Part shown: piece after piece, positions 33,697 through 42,077 of the stretch
How positions within the stretch are numbered: position 1 is the first letter of the stretch
Layout of the letters: every line of letters begins with the position of its first letter
Source: CAZBQJ01 sp964494085
Lineage (GTDB): Bacteria > Patescibacteriota > Gracilibacteria > UBA1369
Length of the DNA: 64,000 nucleotides
Reading direction: 5' to 3'
NCBI GenBank assembly: GCA_964494085.1
Contig: CAZBQJ010000002.1
Location: forward strand, 204,230-268,229
Position numbers and translations under genes: made by a program
The notes under the pieces: generated by a model
Told to the model about the DNA's origin: nothing
The model's input: the letters and a program-made list of their open reading frames with translations, nothing else
Databases searched by the model: none

Positions 33697-36600
33697 ATGA
33701 ATTTATCAACAACATTTGCGTCTTTACGCAAACAGGTTGCTGGTATCAGCTTGGTAACACTCGTTGCAGGTCTCTTTGCAACCGGTATTGCTACTGCTGC
33801 CACTACACACGTATTTACTGACGTGCCGGCTGATGCTTGGTACGAACCTTATGTAATCGGACTCTCCAACGAGGGAGTTATCGATTCCACTCAAGACATG
33901 TACAGACCAGGTGACCTGGTCAACAGAGCTGAAATGGCCAAGTTAACTCTCTTCGTTTCCGGTCTTCCTATGGAGAGTGCTTCCGCAGCTCCTTATAAAG
34001 ACGTTCCTATGGGTCAATGGTATACAGATTACATCTATACTTTGACAAAGAATGGAATCGTCTCCGGTGATAAGAAGGATGGTGTCCCTACAGGATACTT
34101 CAGACCTTCTGACTCTCTAAACAGAGCAGAAGCTACCAAGATGTTGGTTAATGCCGCCCAAATGGCAGAAGACCTCACTGGTGCTCCTCATTTCCCAGAT
34201 GTCAATGTTTCCACTGACTGGTTCGGCAACTTCGTCGAAACAGCCTTCAACAACGGTGTTGTTTCAGGCTACCCAGATGGTACATTCCGTCCAGCCAATA
34301 ACATCAACAGAGCTGAAGTAGCCAAGATGGTTTATCTGAGCATGAACCCTGCAGTTGCAGGATTCTCACTCAGTTCCGCTGCTGCTTCTTCCAAAACCGG
34401 TGTTCAACTGATCTTCTCTCAAAATGTTGATCAAGCTACAGCTGAAATGGTGGCCAACTATAAGATCGTTGACAGTTCCGGCAGCTCACTCGCAGTTACC
34501 AGCGCTACTATGTCATCTCCTGACACAGTCGATCTAGTTACAGCCAGCCAGACTGCCGGCAAGACCTACGAAGTCACAGCTATGAATGTCAAATCCGATG
34601 CCGGAGATGACATGACTAACACTGACTCCGTATCTTTCCTTGGTTACGGTTCAGATGTTAGCGGTGGTGATTTGAAAGTTTCTCTCTCCACTGAAACTCC
34701 TGTTGCAGGTTCTATTCCACAAGGTGCTACTGGTGTAGTATTCACTTGTTGGGATTTCCTGGCTTCCAGCTCAACTCCTGTAACTGTGAAGAGCCTCAAT
34801 GTTCGACGTGTAGGTCCGGGTTCTGAAACTGCTTTCGTCAATGTATACCTATACAGAGGCGACCAGCGTGTCACTACCGGCCGTTCCATCAACAACTCTT
34901 CTCAGATGGTTCAGTTCAGCAACATCAACCAGGTTGTCAACTCCGGCGATAACGCCAAAATGTGTTTAGTTGGTGATTTATCAACTTCTTCCAGTGGAGG
35001 TGTTCATGCCTTTGAATTGACTACATCCGGTGATGTCCTCAGCAATTCCAGCGCAATGACCGGATCATTCCCACTTCGTGGTGCTGATCAGCTCATTACT
35101 ACAGCTGATGTTGGTACTTCAACCATCAAGAAAAACGGTTCTTTGGACGAAGTAACTCTCGGTTCAACTGGCGCCCGTGTTGCTCAGTTCGAAATCGATG
35201 CTGATTCTGCTGAAGATCAACAACTTCGCAGATTGGCTATCTATGTCAGAGGTAGTGTTCCTACAACTGCATTACAAAACTTCAAGCTCTATGCTGAAGG
35301 TAATGCTTCTCCATTAGCTACTGCTGCTAGCGTTGGTCCTAACGACCTCGTTACTTTAGTTCTTGCTTCTCCATTCAAGATCGGCAAGGGTGAAAACAAG
35401 ATTTTCTACCTCACTGCTGATGTAGTTGGTGCTAGAACTGGTGATGACGTTAAGATTTACTTCGATGAAACAACTGACGTCTTCATTACCGGCGTAACCT
35501 TCGGTTATGGTACTCGTGTTATTATCAACGCCTACGATGGTGACGATCCAAATGCAACTCCAGGTGATTTTGATGATCAATACTCTTATGTATTACTAAA
35601 GGGTTCTAAATTCACTATCGCCTTCAATGGTCCTGCTGCCGGTGACATTGCTGTCAACCAAAAAGACGCTCATTGTATGGATCTAAGCATTACTAATGCT
35701 GCCGGTCTCGATGTAACAATCAAAGACTGGGTCGTTAACTTAACTACTACTGGTGGTGATGCCTTAGTTGGTGCATCTGGTAAAAACTTCACTTCAATTG
35801 AATTGGCTGAAGTAAACGACGATGGTACAATTGCTGGCAACCTTCTTGGTTCATCTGAACTATTAGGTGGCGCTGGTACATCTACTGAAGATGTAACCCT
35901 CAAGGGTACATACACTATCGCTAGTGGTGAAACAAAGAAAGCTGCTATCATTTTTGATGTAGCTAACAACCCATTAATCGATGGTGGAACAGTTAAATGT
36001 TCTCTCTTGGCTCCTACAGGTAATGACCAAGTTAAAGATTCTAACAATGATCCATTAGGTGCTGCCAACATCACTCCTTCTTCTACAATTGGTGGTAACA
36101 CTATGAACCTTGTTGCTTCTTCTTTGGCATTCACTAAGAACAGCTCCCCAGCAAACTTCACTAAGTATGCTAAGGGTACAAACAACGCTACATTGTTAGC
36201 CTTCCAGGCTAAGGCCGGTTCTTCACTTGATACAACTATCAAGTCTCTAACCGTTACCGCAGACAACTCAATTACTACTGCAGCTGATCTTTCTGCTACT
36301 ACAAATGCTGCTGGTAATATCACTATGAGTGCTCTACCAAGTGGTGCTGGATATGTAACAGGTATTCCTTTGACTCCTGTTTATACTTGTACAACTAACC
36401 CTGTAACTACAGTTACTACTGTTGATACAACTGGTGCATTGACATCTATCAACCAAACTCTCACAACTGCTGGTACTGGTTGTTCAGCTGTCACTCTAGT
36501 AGGTCCTACAGTTGTTGACGATATCAAGAATATTGTTGATAGCATCGGTATCTACGATGGTTCTGGTACATTAGTATCTGAATTGAAGAGCTTCCCAGCT

Positions 36601-37851
36601 TCTACAGCTGGTTCTAACATGGCAACTTTGACCTTCAACAACTTGAATATCCCAGTTGCTAAGAATGCTACTGTAAACCTCTTCCTCAAGGGAATGGTTT
36701 CCAACAGCCTTTCTGGAGCAGCCATTGGTGAATTCTACCTATCTGGCACTCCTCTCGTGATCGATGGAAGTGGTCAGACTGTTACTGGTGTAGATATCAC
36801 TGCAGTTGATGCATCTAATACAAATGAAGAATCAATCATTGTACTTGGATCTTCTCCAGCAGTTTCTCCTACAGTTACAGCATCTAACGATCCTAAGATC
36901 TTTGCTGAAAATGACACTCATCCAGTATTCGGCTTCACATTGAAGTCAACTGATGGTGCCAGTACTCTGCAAGACATGACTGTAAATCTCACTTCAACCG
37001 GCGCTTTGTTGCCAGTTGATAGCGTGGCTCTTTACAGCGCTACATCATCTGGTGCTTGTGACACTGGTACTACAGCCCTCAAGGGTTATGAATCAGTTGT
37101 TGCTTCTACTCCAACTACTGGTAGTGTTAAATTCACTAACATCGGTAAGACTCTTCCAGATTCACAGAATGTTTATCTTTGTGTATCTCTGAAGTCCAAG
37201 ACCATAAGTAGTGGTCAACCTCTATCTAAGACTGACATTGGTCTTGTCAATATCGTCTTCGACAAGGTTCAGGATCAAAGTGGTACAAATCTAGTTGTTC
37301 CTAGTATCACTCCTTCTATCAGTTCTAGCTTCTTCTTCAAGGGCGTACCTACCTTCACTCCAGTAACTAACGATACAGTTTTGACTTCCTCAACTGATAT
37401 CTTCAAGTTCACTGCAGGCAGCATTGGTTCAGTAAGCTCATTGAATCAATTAGCTATTACATTTGAAGGTGTAGCTCCAGCTGCAGCAGGCTGTGATCTC
37501 TATAGAGGTCCAGATGCTAGCACTATTGGTACATTATTAACTGCAGCACCTGTTGCACCTGCTGGTCAGGTTGTAACATTTGGAACTGGTAACTTCGTTG
37601 GTGGAGTTGCTACTCCTTGGGTCAATGGAAATGTATATACAGTTAAATGTACTTACACTGGTCTACTTTCTGGAAACAGCTCCAAGGCTAAATTAGCTTC
37701 CCTCACAGCTGCTAATTCTGATGCAGTTATCTGGGATGACAGTAACGGCGCTCCTGTAACAGATCTCACTGACGCTACCGGTTTCGGTCTCGTTGATGAC
37801 ATTCTGTTCTTCAATGTAATTCAAGGTACTAAGGCTTCAACTAACTTCTAA
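33697..37851 (+). CDS. S-layer-homology (SLH) domain surface protein
   Basis: 1384 aa, probably the main surface-layer protein or an abundant cell-wall protein. A signal peptide (about 1-34, ending GIATAA) is followed by three SLH domains (about 38-90, 98-160, 163-217), each with the WY..Y...L...GI / FRP.....RAE pattern that binds secondary wall polymers. The remaining 1150 residues are Thr/Ser/Ala/Gly-rich, Cys-poor beta-type repeats, starting with a Big_5-like domain (about 225-310). Codon choice moves from mixed to strongly T/A-ending in the later part, suggestive of high expression or module acquisition. It has a consensus promoter, long leader and strong terminator. Confidence 0.93.
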   Translation: MNLSTTFASLRKQVAGISLVTLVAGLFATGIATAATTHVFTDVPADAWYEPYVIGLSNEGVIDSTQDMYRPGDLVNRAEMAKLTLFVSGLPMESASAAPYKDVPMGQWYTDYIYTLTKNGIVSGDKKDGVPTGYFRPSDSLNRAEATKMLVNAAQMAEDLTGAPHFPDVNVSTDWFGNFVETAFNNGVVSGYPDGTFRPANNINRAEVAKMVYLSMNPAVAGFSLSSAAASSKTGVQLIFSQNVDQATAEMVANYKIVDSSGSSLAVTSATMSSPDTVDLVTASQTAGKTYEVTAMNVKSDAGDDMTNTDSVSFLGYGSDVSGGDLKVSLSTETPVAGSIPQGATGVVFTCWDFLASSSTPVTVKSLNVRRVGPGSETAFVNVYLYRGDQRVTTGRSINNSSQMVQFSNINQVVNSGDNAKMCLVGDLSTSSSGGVHAFELTTSGDVLSNSSAMTGSFPLRGADQLITTADVGTSTIKKNGSLDEVTLGSTGARVAQFEIDADSAEDQQLRRLAIYVRGSVPTTALQNFKLYAEGNASPLATAASVGPNDLVTLVLASPFKIGKGENKIFYLTADVVGARTGDDVKIYFDETTDVFITGVTFGYGTRVIINAYDGDDPNATPGDFDDQYSYVLLKGSKFTIAFNGPAAGDIAVNQKDAHCMDLSITNAAGLDVTIKDWVVNLTTTGGDALVGASGKNFTSIELAEVNDDGTIAGNLLGSSELLGGAGTSTEDVTLKGTYTIASGETKKAAIIFDVANNPLIDGGTVKCSLLAPTGNDQVKDSNNDPLGAANITPSSTIGGNTMNLVASSLAFTKNSSPANFTKYAKGTNNATLLAFQAKAGSSLDTTIKSLTVTADNSITTAADLSATTNAAGNITMSALPSGAGYVTGIPLTPVYTCTTNPVTTVTTVDTTGALTSINQTLTTAGTGCSAVTLVGPTVVDDIKNIVDSIGIYDGSGTLVSELKSFPASTAGSNMATLTFNNLNIPVAKNATVNLFLKGMVSNSLSGAAIGEFYLSGTPLVIDGSGQTVTGVDITAVDASNTNEESIIVLGSSPAVSPTVTASNDPKIFAENDTHPVFGFTLKSTDGASTLQDMTVNLTSTGALLPVDSVALYSATSSGACDTGTTALKGYESVVASTPTTGSVKFTNIGKTLPDSQNVYLCVSLKSKTISSGQPLSKTDIGLVNIVFDKVQDQSGTNLVVPSITPSISSSFFFKGVPTFTPVTNDTVLTSSTDIFKFTAGSIGSVSSLNQLAITFEGVAPAAAGCDLYRGPDASTIGTLLTAAPVAPAGQVVTFGTGNFVGGVATPWVNGNVYTVKCTYTGLLSGNSSKAKLASLTAANSDAVIWDDSNGAPVTDLTDATGFGLVDDILFFNVIQGTKASTNF

Positions 37852-37905
37852 TTTATCCTCACGGATTAATTTGATGTTTAAGAGCTAAAGCACACTGAAA
37901 CATTC

Positions 37906-37958
37906 AAAAAAACCGCATGGCTCCCCGTCTTCGGACGGGGAAACCCAGCGGTTTTTTT
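37906..37958 (+). terminator. Intrinsic terminator after the SLH protein gene
   Basis: An outer stem AAAAAACCGC/GCGGTTTTTT encloses a perfect CCCCGTC-TTCG-GACGGGG hairpin with a stable UUCG tetraloop, 54 nt after the stop. Confidence 0.95.
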
Positions 37959-38075
37959 GTGTCTATTTTTTAAAAATATAAATATTTAAGTAATTTGAAT
38001 ATTTATTAGCCAGTATTTAGCTAATTTAAGCCATTATTTTTTTGTAATAAATTACCAGACCATGGATTCTAACTC

Positions 38076-38104
38076 TTGACAAGTGGCATGAAATATTGTA
38101 TATA
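38076..38104 (+). promoter_or_regulatory. Near-consensus promoter of the Cys-rich lipoprotein gene
   Basis: TTGACA (38076-38081), 17 nt, TATATA (38099-38104). Predicted start is about 38111, a leader of about 73 nt, with AAAGGA before the ATG. The A+T-rich 115 nt upstream hold nothing else. Confidence 0.75.
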
Positions 38105-38183
38105 TTTGATGTTCTTTAAAGTTTCTCAGGTTCCTCGAAATCTAGCTCCTGAACATTAGTTCAGGTTAAGAAAGGATGATGCA

Positions 38184-39248
38184 ATGGAAAATATGATTCA
38201 ACGCTGGGTTCTCACCCTCGTGATCATCTGTGGGGGTACCCTGGTGGGTATTCTCCCCGGCTGCAGCTTCGATAGTTCCGGACTGTTCAAGGATGGTACA
38301 GGTGGGGCTGGAGGCGCTGCCGGATGTGAAGCCAACTGCTCCACCGGTGGAAACACCACGAGTAGTGGCGGATCCAGCGGAACTACCAGCGGATCTGGCG
38401 GTACCACTGGCGGTTCCGGAGGTTCTTCCGGGACCGGCGGTCAGGGGGGCGGCTGCACCATCTGCCCTACTCTCTGTGGCAACGGTGTGATCGATCCAGA
38501 TGAAGTCTGCGACAGTACAAATTTCGCCGGAAGGGACTGTGTCTCCGAAAAAGGCACAGGTTGGACCGGTTCACTGTCCTGCAACCTCGATTGTACGGTC
38601 ATCGACGACAGTGCTTGCCAACCTCCCTGCGGTAATAACGCCGTGGAAGGTGCGGAAGTCTGTGACGGGACGGCCCTCAATGGGAAGACCTGTGAGACGG
38701 TGCCCGGCGGAGAATTTACCGGTGGAGCACTGGCTTGCCAGGCAGACTGCACCGGCTACAAAGTCACGGGCTGTTCTCCACTCCCGGCTCTCTGCAACTC
38801 CGGCGACAACGGCACCATCGACATCATCAACGCCAATGGCGGTACGGAAGTGGGCGTTCTGCTCCACTTCCCGCTGGCCGCCGAGTTTTACTCTACGACC
38901 ATGCCCACCAACAAGGGGTTCAACGGCAACAAGTTGCCGGGGCAGATGGTCTTGGCCGGGAATAACGGCGCGAGTTTCGTCCTCAAGAAGGGCGCAACCA
39001 CTACGCCTCAGACCTGGTACAGGACTACACTGGCAACGCTCCCTTCGCCCGACTGCGATGGGGCAGGCGTCAAGAGCCAGGCCTGCCTGGACAAGGTCGC
39101 CAAGTCCTTCCGGTGTCAAATGGCACCCTACAACGAAGGCGGTCCCTGTCCTTCACCTGTGACCTTCACGGCTCAGTCGCCCTCGGCTACCCACAGCGAC
39201 GCTACGGCCGGCTGGCAGGTACTCCTGGTCGATCTGGCCTGTCCTTAG
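38184..39248 (+). CDS. Cys-rich lipoprotein with CGNGVID-type repeats, Myxococcota-like
   Basis: 354 aa. The signal peptide ends in lipobox ILPGC, with lipidated Cys27. A Gly/Ser/Thr-rich linker (about 40-95) is followed by two Cys-rich repeats of the kind found many times in Myxococcota proteins: CGNGVIDPDEVCD and CGNNAVEGAEVCD, each with downstream paired cysteines. The C-terminal part (about 210-354) is an unassigned domain with further cysteines, probably disulfide bonded. It is an exported, surface-anchored protein of unknown function. G/C-ending codons dominate, in sharp contrast to flanking genes; with its own promoter and terminator this looks like a transferred single-gene unit. Overlapping ORFs on both strands are shadows caused by high G+C. 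Confidence 0.88.
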   Translation: MENMIQRWVLTLVIICGGTLVGILPGCSFDSSGLFKDGTGGAGGAAGCEANCSTGGNTTSSGGSSGTTSGSGGTTGGSGGSSGTGGQGGGCTICPTLCGNGVIDPDEVCDSTNFAGRDCVSEKGTGWTGSLSCNLDCTVIDDSACQPPCGNNAVEGAEVCDGTALNGKTCETVPGGEFTGGALACQADCTGYKVTGCSPLPALCNSGDNGTIDIINANGGTEVGVLLHFPLAAEFYSTTMPTNKGFNGNKLPGQMVLAGNNGASFVLKKGATTTPQTWYRTTLATLPSPDCDGAGVKSQACLDKVAKSFRCQMAPYNEGGPCPSPVTFTAQSPSATHSDATAGWQVLLVDLACP

Positions 39249-39373
39249 GGCACACATCCTCTTAGCTTAACCAATACCAGGAGAAGATTTTAACAACCTC
39301 TTGCCCAGAGCTTGAAAGGCTGTCAAACAGCCGCAAGGTAGTAACAGCAACCAGGCCCCCGGCAGAAAACCCC

Positions 39374-39407
39374 AGCCCCGCGCCGTCCATTTGGACGGCG
39401 CGGGGCT
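39374..39407 (+). terminator. Intrinsic terminator after the lipoprotein gene
   Basis: A perfect 15-bp G+C-rich stem (starting AGCCCCGCGCC) with an ATTT loop, followed by TTTCTTGTTTTT. The stretch 39249-39551 between genes otherwise holds only a small AGGCTGTCAAACAGCC hairpin near 39317. Confidence 0.95.
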
Positions 39408-39551
39408 TTTCTTGTTTTTCAGTCCTTTTTCATTTTGACTTCAGCCCTTTCCGTTAAAACTGAAAGCAGTAAGCTGCCTGGCCAGAAGTATCGGCACAAT
39501 CAAATCGCCCTAGAATACGTCACTAGCGCAGCTTATTTTTCTCAAAAAAAT

Positions 39552-39971
39552 ATGAAAAAAACAGTAATTTTTGATACATCGGCATGGATATCTTTTTATT
39601 CTAAAAGTGACGTAAATCATTTTTTGGCTCTAAGAGAACTGAACAGATTCGTTAAAACTAATTATTCAATAATTCTACCAGAGCCAATCCTTTTGGAAAT
39701 AATCTCTGTTCTGTTGAGAAATGGATTCCATAGTAAATCAATTAGGAAAAACTTGGATAATCTAGATGAACGTTATGGTGTCAAGGTTTACCATATCCCG
39801 CTCCAAAGAATCACTAATAAAATGATGGTCTTATCAAATTTTACCAAACTTAAGGCCATGGATTACCAAATTGTTTGTCATGTCTTGGAAATATCACCAA
39901 CAAAATTTGTTTCATTTGATAAGAAACTCATGAGCAGCTACAATTACTATGCTAATTTCAATAGTCTATGA
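39552..39971 (+). CDS. PIN-domain protein (VapC-like putative RNase)
   Basis: 139 aa from ATG 39552. PIN-domain metal-binding acids are visible in order: Asp in VIFDTSAW near the N-terminus, Glu in LPEPILLEII, Asp in LKAMDYQIVCHVL and Asp in FVSFDKKL. Such proteins are Mg2+-dependent RNases, usually toxins of VapBC systems that cut tRNA or rRNA. No antitoxin gene precedes it; instead a 49-aa gene overlaps its stop codon (ATGA). The pair is clearly more A+T-rich than its neighbours, suggesting mobility. The function is inferred from the fold only. Confidence 0.75.
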   Translation: MKKTVIFDTSAWISFYSKSDVNHFLALRELNRFVKTNYSIILPEPILLEIISVLLRNGFHSKSIRKNLDNLDERYGVKVYHIPLQRITNKMMVLSNFTKLKAMDYQIVCHVLEISPTKFVSFDKKLMSSYNYYANFNSL

Positions 39972-40117
39972 AAAAGGGACACAAAATAATTAGGCTTTCC
40001 AAAGGAAAAGGTAAGAAAATGAGTAAAAAGGAAATCCTCAAAGCCCTTAAAAATTTTGGCGAAGATATCGGTCCAACTGATTTAGTTAAAGAATTGCTAG
40101 AAATGAGAGGGCACTAA
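39968..40117 (+). CDS. 49-aa basic protein overlapping the PIN gene; candidate antitoxin or partner
   Basis: The start codon overlaps the PIN gene stop (ATGA, 39968-39971), implying translational coupling. The peptide begins MKKGHKIIRLSKGKGKK and continues with a charged amphipathic helix (KKEILKALKNFG, then DLVKELLEMRGH). An internal ATG at 40019, better spaced from an AAAGGTAAG motif, could give a 32-aa form. It ends 5 nt before the wzm-like gene. Position and size suggest a partner that neutralises or guides the PIN protein, in reverse order to standard VapBC, but no known antitoxin fold is recognised. Confidence 0.55.
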   Translation: MKKGHKIIRLSKGKGKKMSKKEILKALKNFGEDIGPTDLVKELLEMRGH

Positions 40118-40122
40118 TAATT

Positions 40123-40887
40123 ATGGAAAATTTTCAGCAAAATCTCGAAATAGTTATTCAATTAGTGCGTGGAGAATTTAAATTACGCTATAAATCCTCT
40201 TTACTGGGCTATTTCTGGACATTGTTCAAGCCATTGATGCTCTTTGGAGTGATTTACCTGGTTTTCTCGGTCTTTCTGAAAAGTCCCATGCAAAATTATG
40301 CCGTCTATCTGTTGCTGGGGATTATCCTCTGGAATTATTTTTCCGAAGCCACCATGAACGGCATGAATAGTCTGGTTTCCAAACGCGATCTGGTTACCAA
40401 ACTTTATTTTCCCCGCGAAACTCTGGTGATTTCCGCCAATCTGTCCAGCCTGATTACCCTGCTTTTGAATCTGATTATCTTTGCAATTTTCTATGCAGCC
40501 AGCCAGATTACGCCGGGGTTCAGCATCATTTATTTCCTCCCTTATCTGCTCCTGCTCTTTCTGTTTTCTACCGGAGTTTCTTTTATCCTGGCTACTCTTT
40601 TTTCCCGTTTCCACGATCTCTCTCATATCTGGGAAGTTTTACTGCAAATCCTTTTTTGGCTGACACCGATCATTTATGATCTCTCTTTCGTCCCCGAACC
40701 ATATCGGAAGTTGCTCTATCTGAATCCGATGACTCAGTTTATCTCTTTTTCCAGAAGACTCTTCATCATCGATCAGGTTCCCTCGGTCAAACAGCATTTG
40801 GTCCTGCTGATCGGCAGTCTGGCTGTCTTTGCCATCGGGTATTATTATTTCAAAAAACAGGAACATCTCATTGCTGAAACAATTTAA
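40123..40887 (+). CDS. ABC-2 polysaccharide export permease (Wzm-like)
   Basis: Membrane channel of an ABC transporter that exports lipid-linked polysaccharide. 254 aa with six predicted helices. The cytoplasmic N-terminus VRGEFKLRYKSSLLGYFWTLFKPL is shortened here to its typical RYKSSLLGYFW...KP signature, and LNPMTQFISFSRRLF is the conserved late loop. Its stop overlaps the ATP-binding gene start by one base, so the two are translationally coupled. It heads an operon of five genes for a surface glycan. Confidence 0.93.
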   Translation: MENFQQNLEIVIQLVRGEFKLRYKSSLLGYFWTLFKPLMLFGVIYLVFSVFLKSPMQNYAVYLLLGIILWNYFSEATMNGMNSLVSKRDLVTKLYFPRETLVISANLSSLITLLLNLIIFAIFYAASQITPGFSIIYFLPYLLLLFLFSTGVSFILATLFSRFHDLSHIWEVLLQILFWLTPIIYDLSFVPEPYRKLLYLNPMTQFISFSRRLFIIDQVPSVKQHLVLLIGSLAVFAIGYYYFKKQEHLIAETI

Positions 40888-42077
40888 TGTCACAAATCTC
40901 TGTTCAAAATCTGTCCAAAAGCTTTGCCGTACCACATCAACGCCGTACTACTTTGAAGGAAAGCCTGACCGAATTCTGGAATCGTCCGGTCAATGAAAAA
41001 TTCTTTGCTCTGACTGATCTCAGTTTCCAGGTCAAACCGGGTGAATTCCTGGGGCTGATCGGCCCCAATGGCTCCGGCAAAAGCACCCTACTCAAATTGC
41101 TGGCTCAAATCTATAAACCGGATCGTGGCCAGATCCAGGTCGCCGGCACCATCGCCCCTTTACTCGAATTGGGAATCGGTTTCCAGCAGGATCTCAGCGC
41201 CCGTGATAATATCTATATCAATGCCGCCTTACTGGGCTTACACAGTTCCAAAATCCGTAAAATCCTCCCCCAAATAGTCGAATTTGCTGAAATCGGTCAC
41301 TTTCTGGATCTGAAAATCAAAAATTATTCTTCCGGCATGCGTCAGCGTTTGGCTTTTGCCATAGCCGCTCATCTGGATGCCGATATCTATCTCTGCGATG
41401 AAGTTTTTGCCGTCGGAGATGAAAGTTTCCAAAATAAATGTTTGGCGGTATTTCGACGTTGGCGTGAACAAGGTAAAACTATTGTTTTAGTTTCTCATAA
41501 TACCGCTCAGATCGCTGAACTTTGTGATCGGGTTATTTTCCTCAAAGCGGGGCAAATCATCGCTGACGGAGAACCCCGGAAAGTGGTTTCTCTCTACCAG
41601 AAAACCATTTCCGGCTTACCGATTGATGATTTTTCCCAGTCACCACTGAGATTAAAAAGTGTCCAATTCTTCAATTCCGCCAATCAACCGGTGAATCAAT
41701 TCAAAACCGGCGATCAGTTACGCTTGCGCATTCATTTCCGGGCTTCCGCCTCTCTGGAAAACCCGGTCTTTGGTCTGGCTATTCATCATGAAGACGGAAC
41801 TCATGTGACCGGGCCCAATACCAAAACTTCAGGCTTTCTGATCCCCCGAATACCGGCTGGAAAAGGATTTATCGACTGCCAATTTCCCCGGCTGAATTTA
41901 CTGGCCGGCAAGTATCATTTGACAGTTTCCGCTTTTGACTTTACGCTTTCGCGTGCTTTTGATTACTTGGACAAGCGTTTTTCCTTTGTAGTCGAAGCAA
42001 ATCGTGATAATCAATATGGGCTGGTCGACCTCTCGGCCATCTGGGATTTTCCCTCAGACCTACAAGACAATAATTGA
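40887..42077 (+). CDS. ABC polysaccharide export ATP-binding protein (Wzt-like) with C-terminal carbohydrate-binding domain
   Basis: 396 aa. The nucleotide-binding domain (1-245) has Walker A GPNGSGKSTLL at about residue 58, signature YSSGMRQRLAF at about 147 and Walker B DIYLCDEVFAVGD. The FQQDLSARDNIYINAALLG region is typical of Wzt/TagH/RfbB. The extra C-terminal domain (about 255-390) is a Wzt_C-type beta-sandwich, which in O-antigen exporters recognises the modified non-reducing end of the glycan. The next gene starts with a methyltransferase that could make such an end cap. Confidence 0.94.
   Translation: MSQISVQNLSKSFAVPHQRRTTLKESLTEFWNRPVNEKFFALTDLSFQVKPGEFLGLIGPNGSGKSTLLKLLAQIYKPDRGQIQVAGTIAPLLELGIGFQQDLSARDNIYINAALLGLHSSKIRKILPQIVEFAEIGHFLDLKIKNYSSGMRQRLAFAIAAHLDADIYLCDEVFAVGDESFQNKCLAVFRRWREQGKTIVLVSHNTAQIAELCDRVIFLKAGQIIADGEPRKVVSLYQKTISGLPIDDFSQSPLRLKSVQFFNSANQPVNQFKTGDQLRLRIHFRASASLENPVFGLAIHHEDGTHVTGPNTKTSGFLIPRIPAGKGFIDCQFPRLNLLAGKYHLTVSAFDFTLSRAFDYLDKRFSFVVEANRDNQYGLVDLSAIWDFPSDLQDNN

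Noticed and set aside
33540..33821. 93-aa ORF in the S-layer leader
   Set aside because: It overlaps the SLH signal peptide in another frame, has no ribosome-binding site and a random-looking sequence.
35670..36323. Minus-strand ORF of 217 aa within the SLH protein gene
   Set aside because: Val/Ala-rich antisense of a Thr/Ala/Asn-rich repeat protein, caused by biased codons.
38441..39162. Overlapping ORFs of 100-220 aa on both strands of the lipoprotein gene
   Set aside because: Only the frame with signal peptide, lipobox and Cys repeats makes sense; the others are Pro/Arg-rich shadows of G+C-rich codons.
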